Shown here: positions 1-8,161 of the stretch, in pieces
Layout: each line of letters opens with the position of its first letter
Position numbering within the stretch: position 1 is the stretch's first letter
Notes under the pieces: model-generated
The model's input: only the letters and a program-made list of their open reading frames with translations
Told to the model about the DNA's origin: nothing
Databases searched by the model: none
Program-made: the position numbers and the translations under genes
NCBI GenBank assembly: GCA_020721905.1
Contig: DYLU01000011.1
Span: forward strand, 1 to 60,742
Direction of reading: 5' to 3'
Origin: Leptospira biflexa
GTDB lineage: Bacteria > Spirochaetota > UBA4802 > UB4802
DNA length: 60,742 nucleotides

Positions 1-25
1 TGCAGGTGGTGGTTTCAATATTCAT
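1..25 (-). CDS. 5' end of an unidentified gene (partial)
   Basis: An ATG at 25-23 on the minus strand follows a near-perfect Shine-Dalgarno (GGGAGGA, 37-31) at a 5-base spacing. Only eight codons (MNIETTTC) lie inside the window, so the product cannot be named. The gene is divergent from the dehydrogenase at 315, and the roughly 290 bases between them must hold both promoters. Confidence 0.5.
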
Positions 26-314
26 GTTTATCCTCCCAAAGATGTTTTGTGTATACTATCACTATAAGCAAAATTTTGCAATTATTATTTAATATACTTC
101 TACTACAATCGTATCCATTCATCTTATAGATAGATATTCTATTTTCAACATGTCACGAGATTAAGATTTATATCCATAGTTATTAAAAATGTTTATTATT
201 TTCATTTGCAATATTGTGTTTAATACTTGACGAACATAATCACTTATTTGCTACTTCCTTTATTTTAAAATCTATCAAAGATTTACACTTATACAAAACT
301 TATTGGAGGAATAT
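26..314. other. Divergent intergenic region
   Basis: This AT-rich gap separates the minus-strand gene at the window edge from the dehydrogenase gene. A TTGACG hexamer at 227-232 could be a -35 element, but no good -10 lies 16-18 bases downstream, so no promoter is called. No RNA gene or repeat was seen. Confidence 0.4.
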
Positions 315-1205
315 ATGAAAGCCATTAATATTCATACCGTATTAATCATTGGATCGGGAACTATGGGACAACAAATAGGCCTGTTATGTGCCATACACGG
401 ATTTACGGTACACATGTATGATATTAGCAATGATGCACTGACCACTGCCACAGAAAGAATACATCATCTTGCCGAATGGTTTGAAAAGCATAATGTAAAA
501 GATGCTATCAAAGCTACACAACGTATCAGTTATTATACTGATCCTGCACAAGCAGCCGTTGATGTTGACTTTGTCAGTGAATCTGTACCCGAAGACCCAG
601 CATTAAAAGCAAAGATATTCAGTGATTTTAACACTTTGTGCCCACAGCACGCTATATTTACAACCAATACTTCGTCGCTGGTGCCATCGCAAATTGCAAA
701 AGAAACAGGCAGGCCTGATAGATTCCTGGCATTTCATTTTCACGATGTCAGAACAACAAAGATTGTTGATGTTATGCCACATCCACAAACCAGTCAGGAA
801 GCTTTAGAGGTAACTATCGCTTTTGCAAAAAAATTAGAACAGATCCCAATTGTGTTAAAAAAAGAAAATAATGGGTATGTCTTCAATACAATGCTCATGA
901 CCTTACTAAGTTCAGCGCTGACACTGGCAGCCAATGAGGTGGCTTCAATCATGGATATTGATAGAAGTTTTATGGGTGTTATGGGCACATCTATTGGTCC
1001 TTTTGGAATAATGGACAGTATTGGGCTTGATACAGTTTATAAAGTAACCAAATACTGGGCAGATTTACTCAATGATAAACAGGGCAAAAAAAATGCAGCT
1101 TACTTGAAATTCTATGTTGACAATGGTCATTTAGGAACAAAAAATGGAAGAGGATTTTATACTTATCCAAACCCTGAATTTTCAAAACCAGAATTTTTAC
1201 AATAG
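315..1205 (+). CDS. 3-hydroxyacyl-CoA dehydrogenase family protein
   Basis: A 296-residue protein of the short 3-hydroxyacyl/3-hydroxybutyryl-CoA dehydrogenase type, which oxidises L-3-hydroxyacyl-CoA to the 3-keto form with NAD+. The N-terminal Rossmann fold shows GSGTMG at residues 13-18 and an acidic D36 at the end of the second strand, favouring NAD. The C-terminal helical domain ends in GTKNGRGFYTY, typical of the family. The start is ATG 315: an in-frame TTG at 303 is possible, but GGAGG at 305-309 is the ribosome binding site for 315. Oddity: the usual HFFNP catalytic segment reads HFHDV, keeping the His but losing the Asn-Pro, so substrate preference may differ. Likely cytoplasmic and monocistronic. 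Confidence 0.85.
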   Translation: MKAINIHTVLIIGSGTMGQQIGLLCAIHGFTVHMYDISNDALTTATERIHHLAEWFEKHNVKDAIKATQRISYYTDPAQAAVDVDFVSESVPEDPALKAKIFSDFNTLCPQHAIFTTNTSSLVPSQIAKETGRPDRFLAFHFHDVRTTKIVDVMPHPQTSQEALEVTIAFAKKLEQIPIVLKKENNGYVFNTMLMTLLSSALTLAANEVASIMDIDRSFMGVMGTSIGPFGIMDSIGLDTVYKVTKYWADLLNDKQGKKNAAYLKFYVDNGHLGTKNGRGFYTYPNPEFSKPEFLQ

Positions 1206-1410
1206 TGCTTTTTAAAATTGTGCGATAGCAATAATTCCTGTTCGTAAGAAAAATTTATTGTATAAAAATTAATCCTCGCTAATATTTTTTTATAAATAGC
1301 ATCAATATTATTCATTTGATTGACATAGGATATTACATCATACATACAATAATCAATAATAACAATGATATCAATATCATTGTTTTCTGAAATTCTATTT
1401 TTCAGATAAA
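1163..1410 (-). pseudogene. Possible nucleotidyltransferase remnant
   Basis: The gap between the dehydrogenase and tgt holds an open minus-strand frame that overlaps the tail of the first gene and the start of the second. It reads SENNDIDIIVIID followed by a plausible helical stretch, resembling the (S/N)DIDLxV metal-binding motif of small MNT-type nucleotidyltransferases. The GS motif that should precede it is missing, there is no ribosome binding site, and the frame runs into tgt. It is more likely a decayed fragment than a live gene. The identification rests on one short motif. Confidence 0.25.
1361..1384. repeat. 24-bp palindrome upstream of tgt
   Basis: An 11-base perfect inverted repeat with a 2-base centre (AACAATGATAT / ATATCATTGTT) lies 33 bases before the tgt start codon. 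Its position fits an operator for a dimeric regulator. The same bases also encode the NDID motif of the possible minus-strand remnant, so chance is not excluded. Confidence 0.45.
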
Positions 1411-1417
1411 AAATTCC

Positions 1418-2542
1418 ATGGAATTTACTGTAATTAAAAAAGATAGTAATTGTGATGCAAGACTGGGTATACTACATACTCACCATGGTATTGTGCATAC
1501 TCCCGTCTTTATGCCTGTTGCAACACGGGGTGCTATCCGCGCATTAACAATCCGTGATATTGAAGAAATTGGATTTGAAATAATTCTGTCCAATACATAC
1601 CACATGTACATTCGTCCTGGCATTGAACTGCTCAATGAAGTTGTCGGTCTTCATAATTTTATGAACTATCAAAAACCCATTTTAACCGATTCAGGCGGGT
1701 TTCAGGTGTTTTCACTGGCGGATTTACGCAAGGTGCATGATAACGGCGTGGAGTTCAAATCACATATTGATGGCTCCAAACATTTTTTCAGCCCGCAGAA
1801 GGTTCTGGATATACAGAAGATTATTGGTTCGGATATCATGATGGTTTTAGATGAATGTGTTGAATACCCTTCAACATACCATGCTGCACAAAAGGCAGTT
1901 GACAGGACACTGCACTGGGCATCAATCTCATTTAACTACTGGAACAATACATTTGATACAGACAGGCAGGCACTCTTTGCAATAGTGCAGGGTAGTACCT
2001 TCCCTGATTTACGGAAACAGTGTGTTGAAGCATTACTGGAGCATGAATTTTCAGGCTATGCTATTGGCGGACTTTCCGTTGGTGAACCAAAAAGTGAATA
2101 TGCGCAGATAACAGCCTTAACAGTACCCATATTGCCATGGGATAAACCCCGCTACATGATGGGTGTAGGTAGTCCACTTGAAATCCTGGAAGCCATAAAA
2201 CATGGCGTTGACATGTTTGACTGCGTGATGCCAACGCGCATTGCCCGTAATGGGACACTCTTTACATCAAAAGGACGTATCAATATCAAGTCGGGTATAT
2301 ATGCACATGATTTTAGCCCTCTTGATGAAAATTGCCAGTGTTATGTATGCCGTACATTTACCAGAGCCTATCTTCGACATATTTACAAAATGAATGAGAT
2401 AGCAGCCCTGATTTACAACACCTACCATAATCTTTATTTTATGAAACAATTTATTGAAAGCATACAGAAAAGTATTGCTGAAGATAGATTTCTTGAAGAA
2501 TATAAAAGATGGGAAGAGGTTTACACTAACAACAAAGAATAA
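1418..2542 (+). CDS. tgt: Queuine tRNA-ribosyltransferase
   Basis: A 374-residue tRNA-guanine transglycosylase, full length for the bacterial family. It exchanges the wobble guanine of GUN-anticodon tRNAs for the queuosine precursor preQ1. Key residues are visible: D91 in DSGGFQVFSL, the nucleophile D268 in MFDCVMPTR, the GGLSVGEP loop at about 217-224, and the zinc site C306-x-C308-x2-C311 with H337. The ATG at 1418 has no clear Shine-Dalgarno, but the protein begins at the usual family position. It stands alone on the plus strand, convergent with ogt. No other queuosine genes are in the window. Confidence 0.95.
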   Translation: MEFTVIKKDSNCDARLGILHTHHGIVHTPVFMPVATRGAIRALTIRDIEEIGFEIILSNTYHMYIRPGIELLNEVVGLHNFMNYQKPILTDSGGFQVFSLADLRKVHDNGVEFKSHIDGSKHFFSPQKVLDIQKIIGSDIMMVLDECVEYPSTYHAAQKAVDRTLHWASISFNYWNNTFDTDRQALFAIVQGSTFPDLRKQCVEALLEHEFSGYAIGGLSVGEPKSEYAQITALTVPILPWDKPRYMMGVGSPLEILEAIKHGVDMFDCVMPTRIARNGTLFTSKGRINIKSGIYAHDFSPLDENCQCYVCRTFTRAYLRHIYKMNEIAALIYNTYHNLYFMKQFIESIQKSIAEDRFLEEYKRWEEVYTNNKE

Positions 2543-2668
2543 AATATATCCCACCATCTGGAATCATTGTCCCAATATAAGCTATCAACGTTACATTATT
2601 GTATCAGGTTTGTTGCCGTTGATTATTTCTTCTGTACGTGTAGAATCTCTTTTATTAACACAGACGAG

Positions 2669-3190
2669 CTAATTGTCTTTTTCCCATTCAAGCAAAAACT
2701 CCTTTATCCCCCATCCACCACTGTAATTGCCAATATCCCCATTGCTCCGTATTACCCTGTGGCACGGATACATAACGGGGAATATATTTTTTGCCATTAC
2801 ATTTCCCACAAACCGTGCACCTTCTTTATAACCGCATTGTTCAGCAAGTTTTCCATACGAAATTGTATTGCCAGGTTGTATCAAAAGTAATTCATTTAAA
2901 ACTTTCTGCTCATTACTCGTATAGAGGGATAAATCGCATTGTGGAGGTTGTACAAATATCTTTTTTTCATACTGTTTAAAAAAAAGAATTGCTTCTTTTA
3001 TTACAGGAGTTAAACCTTTTTTAGCTGAATTAATAATACTTTCCCATACATCTTTTTCACAGTTACTATCGAACAAAATTGCTTTAATTGTTTTTTCACT
3101 ACCAAATATATATATCCTGAAATTAAAAAATGTAACAGTTTCATATATTGAATATTTCAAATATGTATAGAATTTCAGGTTACTGTGCAT
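2669..3190 (-). CDS. ogt: Methylated-DNA--protein-cysteine methyltransferase
   Basis: A 173-residue O6-alkylguanine-DNA alkyltransferase. It repairs O6-methylguanine by irreversible transfer of the alkyl group to its own cysteine, C143 in the motif YPCHRVI. The helix-turn-helix region (SYGKLAEQCG, about 111-120) and the C-terminal GNYSGGW segment are present. The start codon lies two bases after the ribF stop, so translation is probably coupled to ribF. It is the last gene of the aroKC-ribF-ogt run. It has the simple Ogt/MGMT layout without an Ada regulatory domain. Confidence 0.95.
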   Translation of the reverse strand: MHSNLKFYTYLKYSIYETVTFFNFRIYIFGSEKTIKAILFDSNCEKDVWESIINSAKKGLTPVIKEAILFFKQYEKKIFVQPPQCDLSLYTSNEQKVLNELLLIQPGNTISYGKLAEQCGYKEGARFVGNVMAKNIFPVMYPCHRVIRSNGDIGNYSGGWGIKEFLLEWEKDN

Positions 3191-3192
3191 GG

Positions 3193-4125
3193 TCAGCTCC
3201 CGGCTAATATTTTTTCACTGGCCATTTTATCATTATGCAGTTGCTCCTTAAGTTCAGTAACGGAACCAAACCGCTTCTCATCTCGAATGCGTTCAAAAAA
3301 AATCACTTCAAGGGTTTCGCCATAAATATCTGCATCAAAATCAAATATATGAACTTCAATTGTTCTTTCAGTGTTTTCAAATGTTGGGTTGGTACCAATG
3401 TTAAGCATACCATGATAAAGCTTGCCTTTGGCATGTACCTTAACTGCATACACTCCATCCTTTGGAATTATCTTATCGGGGTCATCGGGGATAACGTTAG
3501 CTGTGGGATATCCTAAAAGCCGCCCCCGCATCTGTCCTTTAACCACTGTGCCACGTAAAGTATATGACCTTCCTAAAAGCATATTTGCCAGTGCAATGTT
3601 CCCATCCTCAATCTCGGTGCGTATCCATGATGAAGATACCGGGCGCGACTGAATACAAACCGGTTCAACGCGCTCCACCATAAATCCCTCTCGTAGTGCC
3701 ACTCTTCGTAAAAATTCAAAATCTCCCTGCCTTCCTTTTCCAAACGCATGGTCATATCCTACCACAATATGTGCTTTCCCTATATGGTAAAATACAATCT
3801 TATATAAAAATTCCTCTGCTGTTAGAGCTGCAATCTCATAGGTAAAGGGCATCATGACAATATTGCTGACGCCAGCCTGTTCAATTGCATGGATTTTTTC
3901 AATAGCTGTTGTCAATATCCTGGGTGGTGTGTGTGGTGTCAGCAGTTTTCGGGGATGTTCACTGAATGTAAAGACTACCGGCTCTCCATTTAATGACTGT
4001 GCAAGTGTCAGCATACGATCAAATATTGCCCGGTGCCCTCTATGGACTCCATCAAAGCTTCCTATTGTTATTACAGGATTTTTAAAAACTTCATCACGCT
4101 CAGATAAGTTATACAGTACCGTCAT
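3193..4125 (-). CDS. ribF: Bifunctional riboflavin kinase/FAD synthetase
   Basis: A 310-residue RibF that phosphorylates riboflavin to FMN and adenylylates FMN to FAD. The N-terminal nucleotidyltransferase domain has the HxGH-type motif GSFDGVHRGH (about 22-31) and the later SSSWIR segment. The C-terminal riboflavin kinase domain has GRLLGYPTANV. The start overlaps the end of the shikimate kinase/chorismate synthase gene by 17 bases, and ogt follows after 2 bases, so the three genes are probably one transcript. No FMN riboswitch is visible, as expected for a downstream operon gene. Confidence 0.95.
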   Translation of the reverse strand: MTVLYNLSERDEVFKNPVITIGSFDGVHRGHRAIFDRMLTLAQSLNGEPVVFTFSEHPRKLLTPHTPPRILTTAIEKIHAIEQAGVSNIVMMPFTYEIAALTAEEFLYKIVFYHIGKAHIVVGYDHAFGKGRQGDFEFLRRVALREGFMVERVEPVCIQSRPVSSSWIRTEIEDGNIALANMLLGRSYTLRGTVVKGQMRGRLLGYPTANVIPDDPDKIIPKDGVYAVKVHAKGKLYHGMLNIGTNPTFENTERTIEVHIFDFDADIYGETLEVIFFERIRDEKRFGSVTELKEQLHNDKMASEKILAGS

Positions 4126-5716
4126 AACGCCCTATCCTTTCCTGTAGCAACCATGCATCATATACTACCAGAGCAACCATTGCCTCAACAACCGGAATAA
4201 TTCGCGGCACAATACAGGGATCATGCCTGCCTTTAATTGACACATCAACGGTATTCCCGTATATATCCATGGTTTTCTGCGGCTTTGCTATTGATGGCGT
4301 TGGCTTAACTGCAATACGTATCACAACATCCTGCCCTGTTGATATGCCGCCTAATATTCCACCTGCATTATTAGTCAAAAAATTTCCATCACTCATCTGA
4401 TCATTATTTTCACTGCCATGCTTACGTGCAGCACCAAATCCGCTTCCAAATTCAATACCTTTTACCGCACCAATCGACATAATAGCCATTGCTAGCCGCG
4501 CATCCAGCTTATAAAACACCGGATCGCCCAAACCAGCAGGCAATCCTTTAACAACACATGCAACAATACCGCCCACAGAATCATGCTCAGCTTGCGCCTG
4601 TTTGATAGCCTGTTCCATTGCATACGCTTTATCCGGGTCAGCAGCCCTAACAGAATTTTTTTCTATAAAATCAAAATTTAATTTATTGCCTTTTATGCCG
4701 GCAATTTCATCAGCATACGCCACTATAGTTACACCTTTTTCTTTCAGAATTTTCAGGGCGATAGATCCCGCAGCAACCCTTCCCACTGTCTCACGCCCGG
4801 AGGATCTTCCTCCCCCCCTATAATCCCGTATTCCATATTTCTGCCAGAATGCAAAATCAGCATGGCCAGGTCTGAATATATCTTTAATAGATTCATATGC
4901 TTTGGAATCCTGATCTTTATTATAAACAATCATACACAGTGGTGTCCCTGTTGTTTTCCCTTCAAACAAACCAGAAACAATTTCCACACTGTCAGCTTCT
5001 TTTCGCTGAGTGCTGACAGAGCTTTGGCCGGGTTTACGCCGGTCAAGCTCTCCCTGAATGTCTTCCAAGGATAATGGAATTCCCGGTTTTAATCCATCCA
5101 CAACAGCCCCCAATGCTTTCCCATGACTTTCACCAAATGTTGTGACTTTTAGCACCTGCCCCAATGTATTTGGTGCATACATATATTGCGATAATATAAA
5201 TGACATCTGATGTATTAAATCCTCATGAACAATATCCTCATTTCCTTTTGTTACAGTATAAATTATATCGCTTACATGTTCTGTGGCTTCATATATTTTT
5301 TGGACACGTTGATCATAGTTGTCAAACGCATTGTCTCCCTGTAAAAATGGTGGAATACCGGTAACCTGCATCCTTTGCCATAAGAAAGTTACATCAGCTT
5401 TCAATAAAATAATTAAACTATCTTTTCTGAGTAATATCCTGTTTTCCGGAAAAAGCATTGTACCACCACCAGTAGCTATTATACACCAATCATATAACGC
5501 AGCTTTCTTAATTGCCTCTTTTTCAAGTTCTCTAAAAAATGATTCGCTATAATCTTTTACAATCTGCCTGCAGTTTTTTTTACTTCCATGTTTTTCTTCA
5601 AAAAGGGATTCAATCATCTCATCAGTTTCATAGAAAGCTATATGTAATGTTTCTGCAATTCTCTTCCCAACCGTTGATTTCCCAACCCCTTTTGGGCCAG
5701 TTACAATTATCTTCAT
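4109..5716 (-). CDS. aroKC: Shikimate kinase-chorismate synthase fusion
   Basis: A 535-residue fusion of two shikimate-pathway enzymes. Residues 1-170 are a shikimate kinase: P-loop GPKGVGKST (7-15), D32, R62 and GGG at 83-85 for shikimate binding, and R137. Residues 180-535 are chorismate synthase: TTFGESHG, RPGHADFAFW, RGGGRSSGRET and GGISTGQ, converting EPSP to chorismate with reduced FMN. EPSP synthase, the step in between, is not in the window. Oddity: the kinase lid motif RPLL reads PPFL (122-125), so the phosphate-binding lid arginine is missing. An ATG at codon 179 has no ribosome binding site, so this is read as a real fusion, not two genes. RibF, which makes FMN, is encoded directly downstream. 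Confidence 0.9.
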   Translation of the reverse strand: MKIIVTGPKGVGKSTVGKRIAETLHIAFYETDEMIESLFEEKHGSKKNCRQIVKDYSESFFRELEKEAIKKAALYDWCIIATGGGTMLFPENRILLRKDSLIILLKADVTFLWQRMQVTGIPPFLQGDNAFDNYDQRVQKIYEATEHVSDIIYTVTKGNEDIVHEDLIHQMSFILSQYMYAPNTLGQVLKVTTFGESHGKALGAVVDGLKPGIPLSLEDIQGELDRRKPGQSSVSTQRKEADSVEIVSGLFEGKTTGTPLCMIVYNKDQDSKAYESIKDIFRPGHADFAFWQKYGIRDYRGGGRSSGRETVGRVAAGSIALKILKEKGVTIVAYADEIAGIKGNKLNFDFIEKNSVRAADPDKAYAMEQAIKQAQAEHDSVGGIVACVVKGLPAGLGDPVFYKLDARLAMAIMSIGAVKGIEFGSGFGAARKHGSENNDQMSDGNFLTNNAGGILGGISTGQDVVIRIAVKPTPSIAKPQKTMDIYGNTVDVSIKGRHDPCIVPRIIPVVEAMVALVVYDAWLLQERIGRYDGTV

Positions 5717-5764
5717 GGTTTAAGAGCATCCTCCACATACCGGATATATTTAAAATCGTAAATC

Positions 5765-5793
5765 AATACAGGGTATATATAAATACCCGTCAA
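5765..5793 (-). promoter_or_regulatory. aroKC promoter with palindromic spacer
   Basis: On the minus strand, TTGACG (5793-5788) and TGTATT (5770-5765) are 17 bases apart, giving a leader of about 40 bases. Almost the whole spacer is a perfect inverted repeat, GGGTAT-N6-ATACCC (5771-5788). A symmetrical site between -35 and -10 is a normal place for an operator. The bound protein is unknown. Confidence 0.5.
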
Positions 5794-6067
5794 TTAAAAC
5801 TTTTTTATATCATTGTTGTCTAATATAAATATCATAGCATGTAACTTTAGTTTTCACACAAGACATAAATATTATTTATATACCCTACCAAGCCAATTTG
5901 TATCATAACAATATTACATACATTAAAAACATTGACATACAATAAATCAATTCATATTTTTTTTAGATTGTTTGTATAGTAATGATATAATAATACAATA
6001 ATTTTTATGTTCTTTTAATTATATTAATTTGTACATATTTCTATGGCATTGTGCAATATTAATATGA
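5794..6067. other. AT-rich divergent intergenic region
   Basis: Very AT-rich sequence between the aroKC promoter and the regulator promoter. A second TTGACA at 5932-5937 is followed 17 bases later by TATTTT, a possible weak plus-strand promoter. No coding potential, RNA or repeat family was seen. Confidence 0.4.
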
Positions 6068-6096
6068 TTGACATAAATAATTTAATATTATATTAT
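6068..6096 (+). promoter_or_regulatory. Sigma70-type promoter of the GntR gene
   Basis: A perfect TTGACA (6068-6073), a 17-base spacer and TATTAT (6091-6096, one mismatch) lie about 90 bases before the regulator start codon. A strong Shine-Dalgarno (AAGGAG) follows at about 6173-6178. Confidence 0.65.
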
Positions 6097-6187
6097 GTAT
6101 TACGATATTACCAATTGCAGCCTTTAAAAAAAGTTATATTTAAAAAATTAATAATAACGAATCAACAAAAAAAAGGAGATCAAATAC

Positions 6188-6937
6188 ATGGCAGCACGAA
6201 ATAAAGGCATACAGCTAATGATCAATAAGATTGAAAAAGCTCCTGATATCCCAAGCATGGTGGTTTCACAAATTATTGAACTCATTTCTTCCGGTGTTCT
6301 AAAACCAGGCGACAGACTTCCCTCCGAGCTTGAAATGACACGGCGTTTTGGTATTAGCCGTATTTCATTACGCGAAGCAATGAAGCTATTAGAAGCCAAA
6401 GGGTATATTGAGTCCCAGGGGCGAAAGGGCAAATATGTAAAGTCAGTTGTTGATGATGCAATCAAAAGCCCAATCGAAGGCTTAATACAGATTGACCATA
6501 AAAAAATATGGGAGCTTCTGGAAGTACGCCGTATCATTGACGCTGAAGCTGCAGCGTTAGCAGCCCTACGCGCAAATGAGGAACAAAGAAGAAAACTTAA
6601 TTCATTCAGAACCCAGATTGAATTAATGGGAGTAGACAACCTGATTCAAAAGCGCGAAGGTGGTAAATTTTACGCGCAATTTTATAATCACCTTTATGAA
6701 GCAACCAATAATACCATTTTTGCACATATACTCAATGCAATATCTACAATCCTGAGAGGCGTCCTTCCTTATAGCCGTGAAAAATTAGCCAAAGTAAAAA
6801 ACACATCAAAAGATATTTATGAACACCATATCAAGATTCTGGATGCTATAAACTCGCATAAACCAGATCTGGCACGTGAAGCTGTAGTTGAACACATAGA
6901 TTATTTAGAGCGCACATTGAAAAAAATCTTAAAATAA
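6188..6937 (+). CDS. FadR-subfamily GntR transcriptional regulator
   Basis: A 249-residue regulator. The N-terminal winged helix-turn-helix (about 22-90) has the GntR signature VLKPGDRLPSE and SRISLREAMKLLE. The C-terminal all-helical FCD ligand domain (about 105-240) keeps candidate metal/effector residues: His in FYNHLYEATNN, His in EHHIKILDAI and His in VEHIDYL. FadR-type proteins bind organic acids or acyl-CoA and usually repress neighbouring catabolic genes. Here the neighbours are aroKC and the thioredoxin reductase, neither an obvious target, so it may act elsewhere or on itself. It is monocistronic, with its own promoter and terminator. Confidence 0.9.
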   Translation: MAARNKGIQLMINKIEKAPDIPSMVVSQIIELISSGVLKPGDRLPSELEMTRRFGISRISLREAMKLLEAKGYIESQGRKGKYVKSVVDDAIKSPIEGLIQIDHKKIWELLEVRRIIDAEAAALAALRANEEQRRKLNSFRTQIELMGVDNLIQKREGGKFYAQFYNHLYEATNNTIFAHILNAISTILRGVLPYSREKLAKVKNTSKDIYEHHIKILDAINSHKPDLAREAVVEHIDYLERTLKKILK

Positions 6938-6947
6938 AATATCTTAC

Positions 6948-6985
6948 AATAAAGATGGGCATATATTCATGTGTCCATCTTTATT
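6948..6985 (+). terminator. Hairpin terminator after the GntR gene
   Basis: An 11-bp perfect stem (AATAAAGATGG / CCATCTTTATT) encloses a 16-base loop and is followed by CAGTTTTAT. It begins 11 bases after the stop codon. The tail is only moderately T-rich. Confidence 0.6.
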
Positions 6986-7097
6986 CAGTTTTATATGAAT
7001 TCTCCATGCTTAAAATTATATAATAATCATATCGCTATTTTCTGATCTCCATTGATAATTTCCTAATTACCAGGGAATAGAATACTCAATTTATTTC

Positions 7098-7126
7098 TTG
7101 ACGAATAATAAATGTTATATTATTAT
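7098..7126 (+). promoter_or_regulatory. Promoter of the thioredoxin reductase operon
   Basis: TTGACG (7098-7103), a 17-base spacer and TATTAT (7121-7126) precede the start codon by about 33 bases, leaving a short leader with AAAAAGGAG as ribosome binding site. Confidence 0.65.
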
Positions 7127-7158
7127 TTTAAAATTAGAATGCTTAAAAAGGAGCTCCT

Positions 7159-8142
7159 ATGGAATTAACATTTAATCTTCCTGGACTTGAAACAATTGAG
7201 CAAAGAACTGTTCCTCTTGATAGTTCAACACTATATGATGTTTTGATAGTTGGTGGCGGGCCAGCAGCATTGACTGCTGCAGTCTATTGCATGCGCAAAG
7301 GAGTTAAAACCGGTCTAATTACACTGGACATTGGCGGTCAGGTTGCTGAAACATCTACAGTAGAAAATTATATGGGCTACAGGCACATTGAAGGTATTTC
7401 ACTGGTACAGCGTTTTAAAGAACAGGTGCAGCAATTTGAGATAGGATTTCTTCAGGGATACAAGGCAACCAAAGTCATAGATGGAAATATTAAAAAAGTG
7501 GAATGTGAAGATGGTAATCTCTATCAGTCAAAATCAATCATCTTAACCACCGGCAAGCGATGGCGCAGGCTCAATGTCCCTGGTGAATCAGAACTTACCG
7601 GCAAAGGTGTTGCATACTGTGCTATCTGCGATGCCCCACTTTTTAAGGATAAAGATGTCATTGTTGTGGGGGGTGGGAACTCAGCCATTGAAGCCGCAAT
7701 TGATCTGGCAAAACTTGCAACATCAGTAACAATGGTTCAATTGTTACCTGCACTAACTGCTGACAGGGTGCTTGTAGATGAATTATCAAAATTTACCAAT
7801 GTTACCATACTGTATGAACATGACATTAAAGCAATACACGGAACAAGCGTTGTGGAAGCTGTTACTGTTCATGATAGAAAAAACAATAAAGAAAATACTT
7901 TATCGGTTCAAGGAATTTTTATCGAGATAGGTCTTGTACCCAATACCGAACTTGTTAAAAATATTGTTTCGCTTAATGAACATGGCGAAATTATTATTGA
8001 TTGCAGCTGCAGGACATCTCGTCCGGGGATATTTGCAGCCGGTGATGTTACATCTATCCCATACAAACAGATAATCATAGCAGCTGGAGAAGGAGCAAAA
8101 GCAGCATTATCAGCATGTGACTATGTATTAACCAATAAATAA
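7159..8142 (+). CDS. trxB: Thioredoxin reductase / AhpF-like disulfide reductase
   Basis: A 327-residue flavoprotein with FAD motif GGGPA (32-36), redox pair C154-A-I-C157 and a second dinucleotide motif GGGNSAIEAAIDLA (from 171). After this motif the HRRxxxR signature of NADPH-specific thioredoxin reductases is missing and VQLLPALTADRVL stands there. That matches the NADH-linked reductase module of AhpF more closely than classical TrxB. About 20 extra residues lie before the FAD motif. The next gene, 19 bases on, encodes a protein with two thioredoxin folds, its likely substrate. Together they look like AhpF split into two genes, or a reductase-PDO pair as in thermophiles. NADH use is inferred from motifs only. 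Confidence 0.85.
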   Translation: MELTFNLPGLETIEQRTVPLDSSTLYDVLIVGGGPAALTAAVYCMRKGVKTGLITLDIGGQVAETSTVENYMGYRHIEGISLVQRFKEQVQQFEIGFLQGYKATKVIDGNIKKVECEDGNLYQSKSIILTTGKRWRRLNVPGESELTGKGVAYCAICDAPLFKDKDVIVVGGGNSAIEAAIDLAKLATSVTMVQLLPALTADRVLVDELSKFTNVTILYEHDIKAIHGTSVVEAVTVHDRKNNKENTLSVQGIFIEIGLVPNTELVKNIVSLNEHGEIIIDCSCRTSRPGIFAAGDVTSIPYKQIIIAAGEGAKAALSACDYVLTNK

Positions 8143-8161
8143 ATTTAATATGGAGGCAAAC

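Noticed and set aside
5182-5184. Separate start for chorismate synthase at codon 179 of the fusion
   Set aside because: The ATG has no ribosome binding site and the frame is continuous with a full kinase domain, so a fusion is preferred.
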